A stretch of DNA of 25,365 nucleotides, taken from an uncultured Ruminococcus sp. (GTDB lineage: Bacteria > Bacillota > Clostridia > Oscillospirales > CAG-272). Of this stretch, positions 5,732-13,833 are shown piece by piece. A model generated the notes under the pieces. That model was not told the DNA's origin. It was given only the letters and a program-made list of their open reading frames with translations, and ran no database searches. The DNA lies in assembly GCA_900551005.1 (NCBI GenBank), contig URUL01000018.1:1-25365 (forward strand). Direction: 5' to 3'. Positions within the stretch are counted from its first letter, which is position 1; each line of letters begins with the position of its first letter. Made by a program: the position numbers and the translations under genes.

Positions 5732-7885
5732 ATGGCAACCGTTATTTTTATCAAGGAGAGCAAGCAGACGCCGAGTGCCATGCGCGGTTGTATCCGCTAC
5801 TGCGTGCAGGAGAAGAAAACCGTTGACGAAAACGGACAGCAGTATGTCGGCGGTGTCAACTGCCTCGGTCAGCACGCGTATGAAGAGTTCATGGCAACCA
5901 AAAATCTTTACGGCAAAGCCTGCGGCACTTACTTCTATCAGTATGTGCAGTCATTTCTGCCGGGGGAAATTCAGTCTTACGAAGAAGCCCACCGCATCGG
6001 TCTGGAATTTGCCGGGAAATCTTTTCCGGGATATGAGGTCTTGGTCGCCACGCATCTGGATGCACATGACGACAGCGGCGTTCAGAGAGTACACAACCAT
6101 TTTATTGTCAATTCGGTCAGCTTCGAGGACGGCAGGAAGATTCACTTTACTCCGAACACCTTACAGGAACTGCGGAAGATTAGCGATGACATCTGCCGTG
6201 ACCACGGTCTGTCTGTGCTGCCTCCGTCGGAGCGCAGAAACGGTCAGGGCATTGGTACGCGGGAGTACCGTGCAACGATGAGAGGTGAGGGCTGGAAGTT
6301 CGGACTGATCAATGACATTGACACTGCCATGACACAGGCGGGCGACAGACGCGAGTTTTGTGATATCCTTGCCTCTGTCGGTTATTCCGTCACATGGACG
6401 GAGGAAAGAAAATATATCACATTCACCTGTCCGAACGGCAGAAAAGTCCGGGACAACAAATTACACGACAACAAATATACCAAGGAGAATTTAGAGTATG
6501 AATTCAGAATACGAAAACAAATTACAGAATACGCCGGCAGTCAGTCCTATGGACAAGCTGAAAGCGGCATCCAAGACAGCGGTCAGGACAATCGAGGAAA
6601 CACCGTATCAGCCGATTGTTTATGCGATTCCGAAGGAGGACTGGAACGCCTTTCGGGAATGGACGAAACAGGCAGTGACCTTTCAGCCCACGCTGTATCA
6701 GCAGATTGCGGAGCTGACAACCAAGGAAGAATCGCAGGTATATACGGACGAGATGTGGAACGAAATCCGGAATTGGGCGGAGGATGTGACCGGAAACGTG
6801 CAGAAAACGGCGGAGAGCATTGTGCCGAGAGTGCAGACGCTGTTGAATCAGAACAAGGAGCTGCTCGCACAGGATGGGAGGATGCGCGAGCAGTTTATCT
6901 CAGGTCTCGACTTGAAGGAAACCAATCGCATCAAAGAATTCAAGGATCTGCTTACGGGTATGAAGCGGTGGATCATCACAGCGGTTGCATCGACCATCGG
7001 CGGTTCGGCGATTTTAAGCACGGTAATCTGTCTTCTGATGAGATAAGAGGCTTTTTCAGGGATGAACGGCAGGAAACCGACCTGTCCGACGATGAAGCGA
7101 CAGAAACGGAAGATCTGACACAGAGAAAATACAATGATCTGCGGGAGCAGGCGGAGCTTGGCAACCTATATGCCGGGTACCGTCTCTCCCGCATTTTGTT
7201 TGATGAGGACAGTCCGTACTACGATGAGTACGACGGCGCGTATTACCTTGAATCCTCCGCAAAGCAGGGATACCACATGGCGCAGTATCGGCTCGGCAAG
7301 ATGATCTGTGAGGGCGACTATTACCGCCGCATTCCTGAGAACGCCGAGTATTGGTTGCTCCTATCTGCCAAGCAGAACAACCAGCACGCCGAGGCATTGC
7401 TGGGGCGATTGTATCTCACCGGAGATTTCCTTCGCCTTGACCGCAAGGCGGGTGTCGATCTTCTGTACGATGCAATACGCCACGGGAACGCTCACGCTGC
7501 CTATACGCTCGGCAAGTATTACGCCGACGGCAAGTGTCTGAAAAAGGACATTCCGAAAGCGATCGCGCTTTTGGAGCAGGCGGCGCAGATGGGAGATATT
7601 TATGCGGAGTACAGGCTTGCCAAAATTTATCTCTTCGAATCAGATTATTTCGACTGGCAAAAAGCCGTGGAGTATCTGAACACGGCGGCACACAAGGGCA
7701 ATGAAAATGCCTATCGGGCATTGCAGAACATGAGCCGGAACACGGTGATCTCCATCACCACCGGCATTGCCGACTTGGTCGGCGATCTGTCTGCTATGTT
7801 CGACGAAAGACCGGCGGTGGAAGACTGCACCACCATACCGGAACACAGAGAAAGGAAGAAATATGAGTATGAGCAGAGTTTATAG
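5732..7885 (+). CDS. MOBP-type relaxase with C-terminal Sel1 repeats
   Basis: A 717-residue relaxase. Residues 1-250 form the relaxase/mobilization nuclease domain: the likely nicking tyrosine is Tyr23 (CIRYCVQ), and the metal-binding histidines are His108 (ATHLDAH) and His121/His123 (RVHNHFIVN). Residues about 256-438 are a Gly/Ser/Asp/Arg-rich linker whose DNA also encodes another protein in the +1 frame. Residues about 466-690 are five or six Sel1-like (TPR-type) repeats, recognisable by AAxxG...A...LGxxYxxG units. Family knowledge says it nicks oriT, attaches covalently to the 5' end and pilots the strand to a helper conjugation system. The Sel1 tail probably binds a partner such as a coupling protein. 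The start follows GGAGG (5718-5722). Confidence 0.88.
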   Translation: MATVIFIKESKQTPSAMRGCIRYCVQEKKTVDENGQQYVGGVNCLGQHAYEEFMATKNLYGKACGTYFYQYVQSFLPGEIQSYEEAHRIGLEFAGKSFPGYEVLVATHLDAHDDSGVQRVHNHFIVNSVSFEDGRKIHFTPNTLQELRKISDDICRDHGLSVLPPSERRNGQGIGTREYRATMRGEGWKFGLINDIDTAMTQAGDRREFCDILASVGYSVTWTEERKYITFTCPNGRKVRDNKLHDNKYTKENLEYEFRIRKQITEYAGSQSYGQAESGIQDSGQDNRGNTVSADCLCDSEGGLERLSGMDETGSDLSAHAVSADCGADNQGRIAGIYGRDVERNPELGGGCDRKRAENGGEHCAESADAVESEQGAARTGWEDARAVYLRSRLEGNQSHQRIQGSAYGYEAVDHHSGCIDHRRFGDFKHGNLSSDEIRGFFRDERQETDLSDDEATETEDLTQRKYNDLREQAELGNLYAGYRLSRILFDEDSPYYDEYDGAYYLESSAKQGYHMAQYRLGKMICEGDYYRRIPENAEYWLLLSAKQNNQHAEALLGRLYLTGDFLRLDRKAGVDLLYDAIRHGNAHAAYTLGKYYADGKCLKKDIPKAIALLEQAAQMGDIYAEYRLAKIYLFESDYFDWQKAVEYLNTAAHKGNENAYRALQNMSRNTVISITTGIADLVGDLSAMFDERPAVEDCTTIPEHRERKKYEYEQSL
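6498..7046 (+). CDS. Overprinted small membrane protein inside the relaxase gene (MobB-like position)
   Basis: A 182-residue frame lies wholly inside the relaxase gene, shifted by +1. It has AAGGAG at 6482-6487, 10 nt before its ATG. Its amino-acid mix is that of a normal protein (amphipathic helices with Trp, Gln and Glu, e.g. EDWNAFREWTKQAVTFQP) and it ends in a membrane helix (ITAVASTIGGSAILSTVICL, about residues 160-179). The relaxase frame across the same bases is low in hydrophobic residues and looks disordered, as expected for an overprinted linker. In plasmid RSF1010 the membrane-associated mobilization protein MobB is likewise encoded inside mobA in another frame; I infer an analogous role by position and topology, not by recognised homology. 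Confidence 0.7.
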   Translation: MNSEYENKLQNTPAVSPMDKLKAASKTAVRTIEETPYQPIVYAIPKEDWNAFREWTKQAVTFQPTLYQQIAELTTKEESQVYTDEMWNEIRNWAEDVTGNVQKTAESIVPRVQTLLNQNKELLAQDGRMREQFISGLDLKETNRIKEFKDLLTGMKRWIITAVASTIGGSAILSTVICLLMR

Positions 7886-7964
7886 TATCACATTTTTATT
7901 ATCTGAATTATTTTCTCTCGAAGGGAGGAAAATATATCTGAACAATCTTGAAAGAACGAGGTAA
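7863..7964 (+). CDS. Doubtful 33-residue open frame overlapping the relaxase end
   Basis: An ATG 3-4 nt after the purine-rich GAAAGGAAGAAAT opens a 33-codon frame (MSMSRVYSITFLLSELFS and on) that overlaps the last 23 bases of the relaxase gene and ends just before the next gene. It has no recognisable domain and may be spurious. Confidence 0.2.
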   Translation: MSMSRVYSITFLLSELFSLEGRKIYLNNLERTR

Positions 7965-7968
7965 CCGG

Positions 7969-8148
7969 ATGGGGAAAGTTATAACTGACGAAGAACGCGA
8001 AAAACGCATGGCAGAGGATATGTGGCTTAATTATTTCAATCGTTATCTGTTTGAGAGCGGTACAATCTCAGAGAAAGAATACAAGCGAATGACCGAAAAG
8101 ATTGCCGCAAGAAAAGCAAAACGCTATCCGGAAAAGGACGCAAGGTGA
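7969..8148 (+). CDS. Small SHOCT-like protein of the mobilization module
   Basis: A 59-residue, highly charged protein. The segment FESGTISEKEYKRMTEKI (residues about 25-42) fits the short C-terminal SHOCT motif (LxxxGxITEEEFxxxKxxLL), a putative oligomerisation or targeting helix pair. The ATG at 7969 has GAGGT 6 nt upstream; a TTG start at 7948 has no suitably spaced ribosome site. It lies between the relaxase and recombinase genes. Function unknown. Confidence 0.65.
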   Translation: MGKVITDEEREKRMAEDMWLNYFNRYLFESGTISEKEYKRMTEKIAARKAKRYPEKDAR

Positions 8149-8160
8149 GCGGGTTCACCT

Positions 8161-8181
8161 CGGAGTGCTTTGAGCACTCCG
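8161..8181. repeat. 9-bp hairpin behind the SHOCT-like gene
   Basis: CGGAGTGCT-TTG-AGCACTCCG is a perfect stem 12 nt after the stop codon, but no T-run follows (ATACATAAAT). It may be a weak terminator or protect the 3' end of the mob transcript. Confidence 0.5.
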
Positions 8182-8192
8182 ATACATAAATG

Positions 8193-8217
8193 TTTGTCGA
8201 AGATATTATTTGACAAA
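8193..8217. promoter_or_regulatory. Inverted repeat, possible operator for the recombinase gene
   Basis: TTTGTC (8193-8198) and GACAAA (8212-8217) form a short inverted repeat with a 13-nt spacer, ending 14 nt before the -35 box of the recombinase promoter. Position suggests a regulator site; the arms are only 6 bp, so chance is possible. Confidence 0.25.
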
Positions 8218-8231
8218 TTTCGATTTCTGTA

Positions 8232-8260
8232 TTGCAATATGAGGTCGATTATGGTATAAT
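8232..8260 (+). promoter_or_regulatory. Promoter of the serine recombinase gene
   Basis: TTGCAA (8232-8237), 17 nt, then TATAAT (8255-8260) preceded by TGG (extended -10). The recombinase gene starts 46 nt downstream. Its expression is therefore not tied to the mob operon. Confidence 0.75.
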
Positions 8261-8306
8261 ACAATCAATAGATAATGATAAAACGAATTTACGAAAGGGC
8301 GATGAT

Positions 8307-9989
8307 ATGGATATCTTAAATATCAGAGCATTATTACGAACAAAATCAATATATGATATCCCCCTGCGGGTCACATATTACGCGCGCGTCTCTTCTGAAA
8401 GCGATGAACAGCTCAACTCACTCGACAACCAGATTGCATATTATGAAGACTTGATCAGGAGAAACCGCGCGTGGACATATATTCAGGGTTATGTTGACGA
8501 GGGGCTTTCCGGTATTTCTACAAAGAAGAGAAAACACTTCAATGAGATGATTGCTGATGCTAAGGAGGGCGCATTTGACCTTATTATAACAAAGGAAATC
8601 TCCCGATTTGCCCGTAATACGCTTGACTCTCTGCAATATACAAGAGAATTGCTCGGATGGGGAGTGGGTGTATTTTTTCAAAACGATAACATCAATACGC
8701 TTGATGAAGATGCAGAGCTTCGGCTTACAATTATGTCCTCCATTGCGCAGGACGAGCTTCGCAAGCTCTCCTCGCGTGTCAAATTCGGGCATCAGCAAGC
8801 TATCAAGTCCAATGTGGTTCTTGGCAACAGCCGTATTTTTGGATATAAAAAGGATGAAAAACGCCTTGTCATTGACGAAAGCCAGGCACCGATGGTGCGC
8901 GATTTGTTCAGGCTTTACGCGACAGGCGAATACAGCATGAAGCAACTCGAAACGCTGTTCTACGAACAGGGGTACCGTAATTACAACGGCAACAAGATTG
9001 CTCATACCACAATGTCGGGTATCATATCCAATCCGAAATACAAGGGCTATTATGTGGGCAACAAGGTTCGTATTGTGGATATGTTTACAAAAAAGCAGAA
9101 GTTTTTGCCTCCCGAAGAATGGGTCATGTTTAAAGATGAAACAGGAGAAATTGTTCCCGCCATCGTATCCGAGGAACTATGGGATAAAGCAAATGAGGTA
9201 TTGACCCGCAGAAGTGAGGATGTTAAAAACCGTCAAGGCATTTGTAACCATGCAAATCTCCTGACAGGAAAATTATACTGTGCCCATTGCGGTGCCGCAT
9301 ATTACCGCCGTGAATCCAAAGGCAAGGATGGTACGGACAATTCCAAATGGGTCTGCTCAGGCAAGATTAACAACGGTGCTGATTCCTGCCCATCTTTCCC
9401 AATCTACGAGGATGAGATCAAACCCATCCTGTTCGAGGTGTTCAGCGAAACGCGCGTGGATGTGGAAGCCTTGCTTGCAAGCTACGAAGAAATGTTCCGG
9501 TCAATGGAAGCGGATGATGAAACCGCAGGGCAGATGGAAGAACAAAAGCGGATTATAGCGCTTGCCGACCAAAAGAAAAATAAACTTCTCGAGCTTGTAA
9601 CGACAGGCGTCATTACGACGGCAAATTTCAAATCCATGACCGCCTCCTGCGACAGGGAAGCGGAGGAAGCGCAGAAAACGCTCACAGAACTTGAAGAGCA
9701 GCTGTTCACAAAAGAGGAATACCGCAAGCACATCGGCGAGGTAAAAGCGAGACTCGATGCTGCTGTCCGTGACGCAAGCACAGGTATGATTACAAACGAA
9801 TTTGTTGCCCAATATATTGATAAAATCATAGTCACATCAGACGGAAATGATACAGCGAAACTTGAAATCAAGATATTTACGGGCAAAAATACGGAAAAAT
9901 GGCTCAAAAAGCTCGGTGAACGACATCGGGGTCGTGCGGGTGTCATGTCTAAAAAGATGATCGAGTCCTACGAGAATTCTATTAAATAA
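8307..9989 (+). CDS. Large serine recombinase (integrase of the element)
   Basis: A 560-residue large serine recombinase. The resolvase-type catalytic domain opens with TYYARVSSESDEQ, placing the nucleophile at Ser29, and includes the FDLIITKEISRFARN core. It is followed by the recombinase domain (about 160-300), a zinc ribbon (LYCAHCGAAYYR ... WVCSG ... DSCPSF) and a coiled-coil segment (about 405-480) that in this family controls integration versus excision. It integrates or excises DNA at att sites without needing host factors. The ATG at 8307 follows GAAAGGG by 8 nt; the longer frame from 8232 would begin inside the promoter. It is the last gene of the element, the usual place next to one end. 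Confidence 0.9.
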   Translation: MDILNIRALLRTKSIYDIPLRVTYYARVSSESDEQLNSLDNQIAYYEDLIRRNRAWTYIQGYVDEGLSGISTKKRKHFNEMIADAKEGAFDLIITKEISRFARNTLDSLQYTRELLGWGVGVFFQNDNINTLDEDAELRLTIMSSIAQDELRKLSSRVKFGHQQAIKSNVVLGNSRIFGYKKDEKRLVIDESQAPMVRDLFRLYATGEYSMKQLETLFYEQGYRNYNGNKIAHTTMSGIISNPKYKGYYVGNKVRIVDMFTKKQKFLPPEEWVMFKDETGEIVPAIVSEELWDKANEVLTRRSEDVKNRQGICNHANLLTGKLYCAHCGAAYYRRESKGKDGTDNSKWVCSGKINNGADSCPSFPIYEDEIKPILFEVFSETRVDVEALLASYEEMFRSMEADDETAGQMEEQKRIIALADQKKNKLLELVTTGVITTANFKSMTASCDREAEEAQKTLTELEEQLFTKEEYRKHIGEVKARLDAAVRDASTGMITNEFVAQYIDKIIVTSDGNDTAKLEIKIFTGKNTEKWLKKLGERHRGRAGVMSKKMIESYENSIK

Positions 9990-10022
9990 GCTCAAGGGAA
10001 CATTTTTATACGAAAAATGAAA

Positions 10023-10056
10023 GCAACCGCGTGGCAAAGCTACGCGGTTGCTTTTT
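10023..10056. terminator. Terminator after the recombinase gene
   Basis: GCAACCGCGT (10023-10032) pairs perfectly with ACGCGGTTGC (10042-10051) across a 9-nt loop, followed by TTTTT. It lies between two convergent genes; on the minus strand the hairpin is followed by TTTCATTTTT, so it may work in both directions. Confidence 0.85.
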
Positions 10057-10082
10057 ATATAGGCATGATTTTCCGTAAATCC

Positions 10083-11414
10083 TTATATCTCCACGCGATG
10101 AAAGGTGATCATATTGCTGTCATGAAAGCTATGTGCTCCGTTGTATGCCGTACGCGAGATGATAATAATATTATTTTTTTCTATCATCATGGAGGGGTAC
10201 TGAAAACCTGTTTCCCATTTATTATATCCCGAGCAATCGACTACCGTTTTCACCTTTTCCCATGTAAAAAGATCGCGCGAACGCGCAAGAGACAATATAT
10301 TGCGCATGGCGCTTCCGTCGGGAAGCCGTTCATTGCCGACAGCATAATAAAAACCGTCATCAGCACGGGCTATATCAAATTTGCTGTGTGCAAACGGGAA
10401 ATCGATCACGCTGTGAAAACGCAAGGGTGCGGCGGGATTTTTCATATCGGGAGTCATCACGAGCGCCTTTCCCTCCGCCATGCGATAGATGACGTAAACC
10501 TGCCCGTCATTTCCCACAACGGCACAGCCCTCGATAGCTGTGCCCTGACGCCTCAGATCATCGCCAAGTTCCGTCGGAGTGGAGAGTGTCCAGCTTTCGC
10601 TCTTCATAAGGTCGGCTTTTTCGGATGCGGACAGAATGCAGAGTGCAAATCCTCCGTCCGCCCATGAGCCATATTCGACAGCCGTCCATATCCTTCCGTT
10701 TGCATGTGTAATGGAAACGGGAGCTTTATGAAATCCGCTTTTCCCGTTGCCGCAACCGCGCTCGATGACGGTCGGCTCACCGAAGATTCTCCCGTCCGAT
10801 GAACTGCCTATCAGCAGATCGCCGTATTCACAGGATGTGGAAAGCATATACAGCCTTCCTTCGCAGAGGAACATTTTACCCCAGAATGACGGATACAGAT
10901 CGCACAGAAAGCGAAAACTCTTGCCGTCATCATCAGAGCGAAAAATCTCCGTGAGTCTCTGCGGAGCATTGCTCTCATAAACGTCATGCGAGACGAGAAT
11001 GGCACCGTTGGGCATCCGCACTACCGACGGACTGCAAAGATATTTTCCCGAGAAAGACAGCGCATTGTCATCGGGATGAAGATAGTTCACGATATTTCCG
11101 ATCGCATCACCGGTGCGTACATAGCGACGCATGCTTGCACGTCCGTCGGAAGCGAAAACGGAAAATTCATAATCGGTAAAATCATAAAGCTCTGTCACCG
11201 TCATGGGATTTTCCGTCATGGGAAGCCTTATGACCTCATCCGAGTAGCGTCTGCGTATTTTCAGCGTATAGCCACAGTCGGCTTCTTCCGTCATGTCGCA
11301 CCATTCGAAGGAAAAGCCTTCTTTAAAAGGGCGCACCGAGAGCACGTGCGGCTGTTTTTCGGCACGCACGCGAAACGGAACATACGGATGATAGCTCCAG
11401 TATGGTTTTTTCAT
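10083..11414 (-). CDS. Sialidase-fold (BNR/Asp-box) protein, cytoplasmic
   Basis: A 443-residue protein. The first ~110 residues look like a fibronectin III-type beta domain (FSFEWCDMTEEADCGYTLKI). The rest resembles the six-bladed sialidase/BNR propeller: an Asp-box SDDDGKSF, a second degenerate copy SSSDGRIF, and repeated strands such as PSVVRMPNGAILVSHD. Propellers of this kind are found in exo-sialidases and other glycan-active enzymes, but I do not see the full arginine triad well enough to claim sialidase activity. There is no signal peptide. GGGAGAG lies 6 nt before the ATG at 11414; a start 14 codons upstream lacks one. Codon use (several ATA Ile codons) is closer to the chromosome than to the element. 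It may be chromosomal or element cargo. Confidence 0.7.
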   Translation of the reverse strand: MKKPYWSYHPYVPFRVRAEKQPHVLSVRPFKEGFSFEWCDMTEEADCGYTLKIRRRYSDEVIRLPMTENPMTVTELYDFTDYEFSVFASDGRASMRRYVRTGDAIGNIVNYLHPDDNALSFSGKYLCSPSVVRMPNGAILVSHDVYESNAPQRLTEIFRSDDDGKSFRFLCDLYPSFWGKMFLCEGRLYMLSTSCEYGDLLIGSSSDGRIFGEPTVIERGCGNGKSGFHKAPVSITHANGRIWTAVEYGSWADGGFALCILSASEKADLMKSESWTLSTPTELGDDLRRQGTAIEGCAVVGNDGQVYVIYRMAEGKALVMTPDMKNPAAPLRFHSVIDFPFAHSKFDIARADDGFYYAVGNERLPDGSAMRNILSLARSRDLFTWEKVKTVVDCSGYNKWETGFQYPSMMIEKNNIIIISRTAYNGAHSFHDSNMITFHRVEI

Positions 11415-11473
11415 TTTTATCTCTCCCGAAAAAAAGTTTTCAAAAAATATTCTCATGGAAAATTTTCATTTCG

Positions 11474-11502
11474 ATTTTACCACATATTCATTTGGAAGTC
11501 AA
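11474..11502 (-). promoter_or_regulatory. Promoter of the sialidase-fold gene
   Basis: On the minus strand TTGACT (11497-11502), a 17-nt spacer, and TAAAAT (11474-11479), about 60 nt upstream of the chosen start codon. Confidence 0.7.
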
Positions 11503-11520
11503 TACGATGTCTGCACTGCG

Positions 11521-11564
11521 AAAACTGCGGCAATTCACTCTCCTTCGTGCACTGCCGCAGTTTT
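11521..11564 (-). terminator. Terminator of the housekeeping operon
   Basis: AAAACTGCGGCA (11521-11532) and TGCCGCAGTTTT (11553-11564) are a perfect 12-bp inverted repeat, 21 nt beyond the rsgA stop codon. Read on the minus strand the 3' arm ends in TTTT, so it can end the operon transcript upstream of the sialidase-fold gene's promoter. Confidence 0.75.
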
Positions 11565-11584
11565 ATTTTATTTTTCGCATGGCA

Positions 11585-12523
11585 TCACTGCATCATGCTT
11601 TTTCTTTTCCATTCGGGAACCTTTTTCAGCTCCTCATAGATCGCGAGAAAGCTCTCGTGACGGCTTTTCGGTATATCGCCCGCCGCCACAGCCGCAAGCA
11701 CGGCACATCCCTCTTCTTTTGTATGCGTACAGCCGCGGTATCTGCAATCTCCGAGATACCTTTCAAATTCGGGAAAGGTATAGATCAGTTCATCTCTCCC
11801 GAAAAAGTTGAAATTGATGAAATCCAGCATGGAAAAACCGGGAGTATCCGCGATAAAGCGACGCTTGCCGCCGCACATACAGGAGAAAAGCGTGACTGCG
11901 CGGGTAGTATGCCTTCCGCGTGATGTTTTTTCGCTGATCTTTCCCGTCTCCAGCTTGAGCTCGGAAAAAATACTGCTTATCAGCGTCGATTTACCGACGC
12001 CGGAAGCCCCTGCAAAGGCGAATATCTCATCCTCGCCTCGCGTGCATATATAATCGCGCACCGCCTGTATGCCTTCCCCCTCGGCAGACGAGGTACAAAG
12101 GACGGTGAAGCCGCATTTTTCATACGTTTCCCGGTACTTCTCTGCCGCCGCTCTGTCTATATCCGCCTTTGTGATGACGATGACAGGCGTTATTTCATTG
12201 TGAACGGCAATGGCAGTCAGTTTGTCTATGCCGAGAATATCCGGCTCGGGATGAGAGGAGGCAAATGCGATGAAAAGCACATCCGTATTTGCCAGTGCGG
12301 GGCGTATGAGCAGATTTTTGCGCGGCAATATCTTGTCTATGACATATCCTGCGCTCTTATGATCGCCGTCATACGCGATAACGACCCTGTCGCCCGCCTC
12401 GGCTGAAGTTTTTTCATGGCGAAAGACACCGCGTGCGCGGCAGGAAATGATCTCCTCACCGCACAACACGTCATAAAGTCCTCCGAGCCCTCGGATAATG
12501 ATTCCGCTTATTTCATTCTTCAT
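11585..12523 (-). CDS. rsgA: Ribosome small-subunit-dependent GTPase A
   Basis: A 312-residue circularly permuted GTPase with the motif order G4-G1-G3: ITKAD (G4), then FAGASGVGKSTLI (G1/P-loop), then DTPGFSM (G3). An OB fold precedes it (residues 1-70). The C-terminal zinc site is GDCRYRGCTHTKEEGC, the CxnCxHxnC pattern of the family. RsgA checks late 30S subunit maturation and releases RbfA-type factors. It is the last gene of the operon and starts 3 nt after the kinase stop codon, so it is probably translated by coupling; I see no strong Shine-Dalgarno. Confidence 0.95.
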   Translation of the reverse strand: MKNEISGIIIRGLGGLYDVLCGEEIISCRARGVFRHEKTSAEAGDRVVIAYDGDHKSAGYVIDKILPRKNLLIRPALANTDVLFIAFASSHPEPDILGIDKLTAIAVHNEITPVIVITKADIDRAAAEKYRETYEKCGFTVLCTSSAEGEGIQAVRDYICTRGEDEIFAFAGASGVGKSTLISSIFSELKLETGKISEKTSRGRHTTRAVTLFSCMCGGKRRFIADTPGFSMLDFINFNFFGRDELIYTFPEFERYLGDCRYRGCTHTKEEGCAVLAAVAAGDIPKSRHESFLAIYEELKKVPEWKRKSMMQ

Positions 12524-12525
12524 AT

Positions 12526-13809
12526 TTATAATATACCTGCTGCATTGGCTGCCGCCCGTATCATGGCAAGGAGGGCACTTGCTCCTTCGCGGGAAGAAAA
12601 TGTCGCTGTCATTCCCGCCACGCTCTCTCTGCCCGAAATAAGCATGCCGAATACCATGCCGAGCCCGACCAAGGCAGCCGCGACGAAAATGACAAGTACG
12701 ACGATCACGAGAGCAAAGGAAGAGCTTTTTCTCGTTCGCGGTCTTGCTCCCGCAAAAGGAATATTCGGCGCTGTCGCGTCCTGCGAGCTGACGCTGGGTC
12801 GCGGCTTCGGGATATTGCCTATGCGGATATCGTCAGAGGTCGTTTTGCGTATTTCACCCGTCGCCTCCCTGCCGTAGAGAGCATTCTCACGCCTCTGCGT
12901 TTCACCGATAACATGCTCTGCCGTCGGCGTTTTCATGATGGGACGGCGCTGAGGGAAAATAATCGTCGGATTTTTCTTGAGCTGATTCAACTGCCGTATC
13001 GCCTGTGAAGCGCTCTGATACCTGTTCTCGGGATCCTTCTCGAGCATGCAGAGAATGATCTGCTCCAGTCCCTTCGGTATATTCGGATTATACATCGTCG
13101 GAGGCTTGGGTTTTTCATTCATATGGGAGACAAGCACCGAGATCGCCGTTTCGGCAACGAACGGAAGTCTGCCCGTCACCATCTCGTACATCATGATCCC
13201 GAGCGAATAAAGGTCGCTTCGCGCGTCTATTTTGAGTCCGCGCGCCTGCTCGGGGCTGATGTAATAGACGGTGCCGATCGCTTTATCGATCATTGTGAGC
13301 GTTTCCGCCTTCGGTATTTTCGCTATGCCGAAATCCGTCACCTTGACATATCCGCCCTCTGTGAGCATGATATTCTGCGGTTTTATATCGCGATGGATGA
13401 TGCCCTTGCTATGCGCATGACTGAGCGCCGTGAGGATCTGAATGGAAAATTCGACCGTCTCACTCCATGATACGATTCCCTTATGGTTCATATATTCGCG
13501 CAGGGTGATACCGTCTATATATTCCATGGCGATAAACTTATGCGGCCCCGATACGGATACATACGATATCTTGACGATATTGTCACTGTCCATCATGGAG
13601 ATGGCGCGTGATTCGTAAATAAAGCGGCGTATTGCCTGCGTATCGTATTCTATCGTGTCCTTGAGCATTTTGATCGCCACGCGCTTGCCTGTCTCAATGT
13701 CATATGCCTCGAAAACGACAGCCATGCCGCCTATTCCGATGGTCTTTACTATTTTATATTTACGGTCCAGGATCTGACCTATGTATTTATTGTATGCGTC
13801 TGCTTTCAT
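12526..13809 (-). CDS. prkC: Membrane Ser/Thr protein kinase of PrkC type, without PASTA repeats
   Basis: A 427-residue Hanks-type kinase. The glycine loop is GIGGMA (25-30), the ATP lysine Lys47 (VAIKML), the catalytic loop HRDIKPQN with Asp141, and the metal loop DFG (159-161); all key residues are present. A juxtamembrane linker leads to one membrane helix (about 364-390, LVIVVLVIFVAAALVGLG). Only ~34 residues follow, whereas PrkC/StkP normally carry three or more extracellular PASTA repeats that sense peptidoglycan. The gene is complete at its C-terminus and in frame with its neighbours. It is paired with the PP2C phosphatase 24 nt upstream, the usual arrangement in Bacillota. It probably phosphorylates translation, cell-wall and division proteins. 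Confidence 0.9.
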   Translation of the reverse strand: MKADAYNKYIGQILDRKYKIVKTIGIGGMAVVFEAYDIETGKRVAIKMLKDTIEYDTQAIRRFIYESRAISMMDSDNIVKISYVSVSGPHKFIAMEYIDGITLREYMNHKGIVSWSETVEFSIQILTALSHAHSKGIIHRDIKPQNIMLTEGGYVKVTDFGIAKIPKAETLTMIDKAIGTVYYISPEQARGLKIDARSDLYSLGIMMYEMVTGRLPFVAETAISVLVSHMNEKPKPPTMYNPNIPKGLEQIILCMLEKDPENRYQSASQAIRQLNQLKKNPTIIFPQRRPIMKTPTAEHVIGETQRRENALYGREATGEIRKTTSDDIRIGNIPKPRPSVSSQDATAPNIPFAGARPRTRKSSSFALVIVVLVIFVAAALVGLGMVFGMLISGRESVAGMTATFSSREGASALLAMIRAAANAAGIL

Positions 13810-13833
13810 CTTCGTAACCTTTCAGATAATCCG

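Noticed and set aside
7308..7541. Plus-strand open frame inside the Sel1 region
   Set aside because: Unlike the frame at 6498-7046 it has no ribosome site and the host frame there is a clear Sel1 repeat.
8418..9005. 195-codon minus-strand frame within the recombinase gene
   Set aside because: It is opposite the conserved catalytic and recombinase domains, and has no start signals or recognisable domain.
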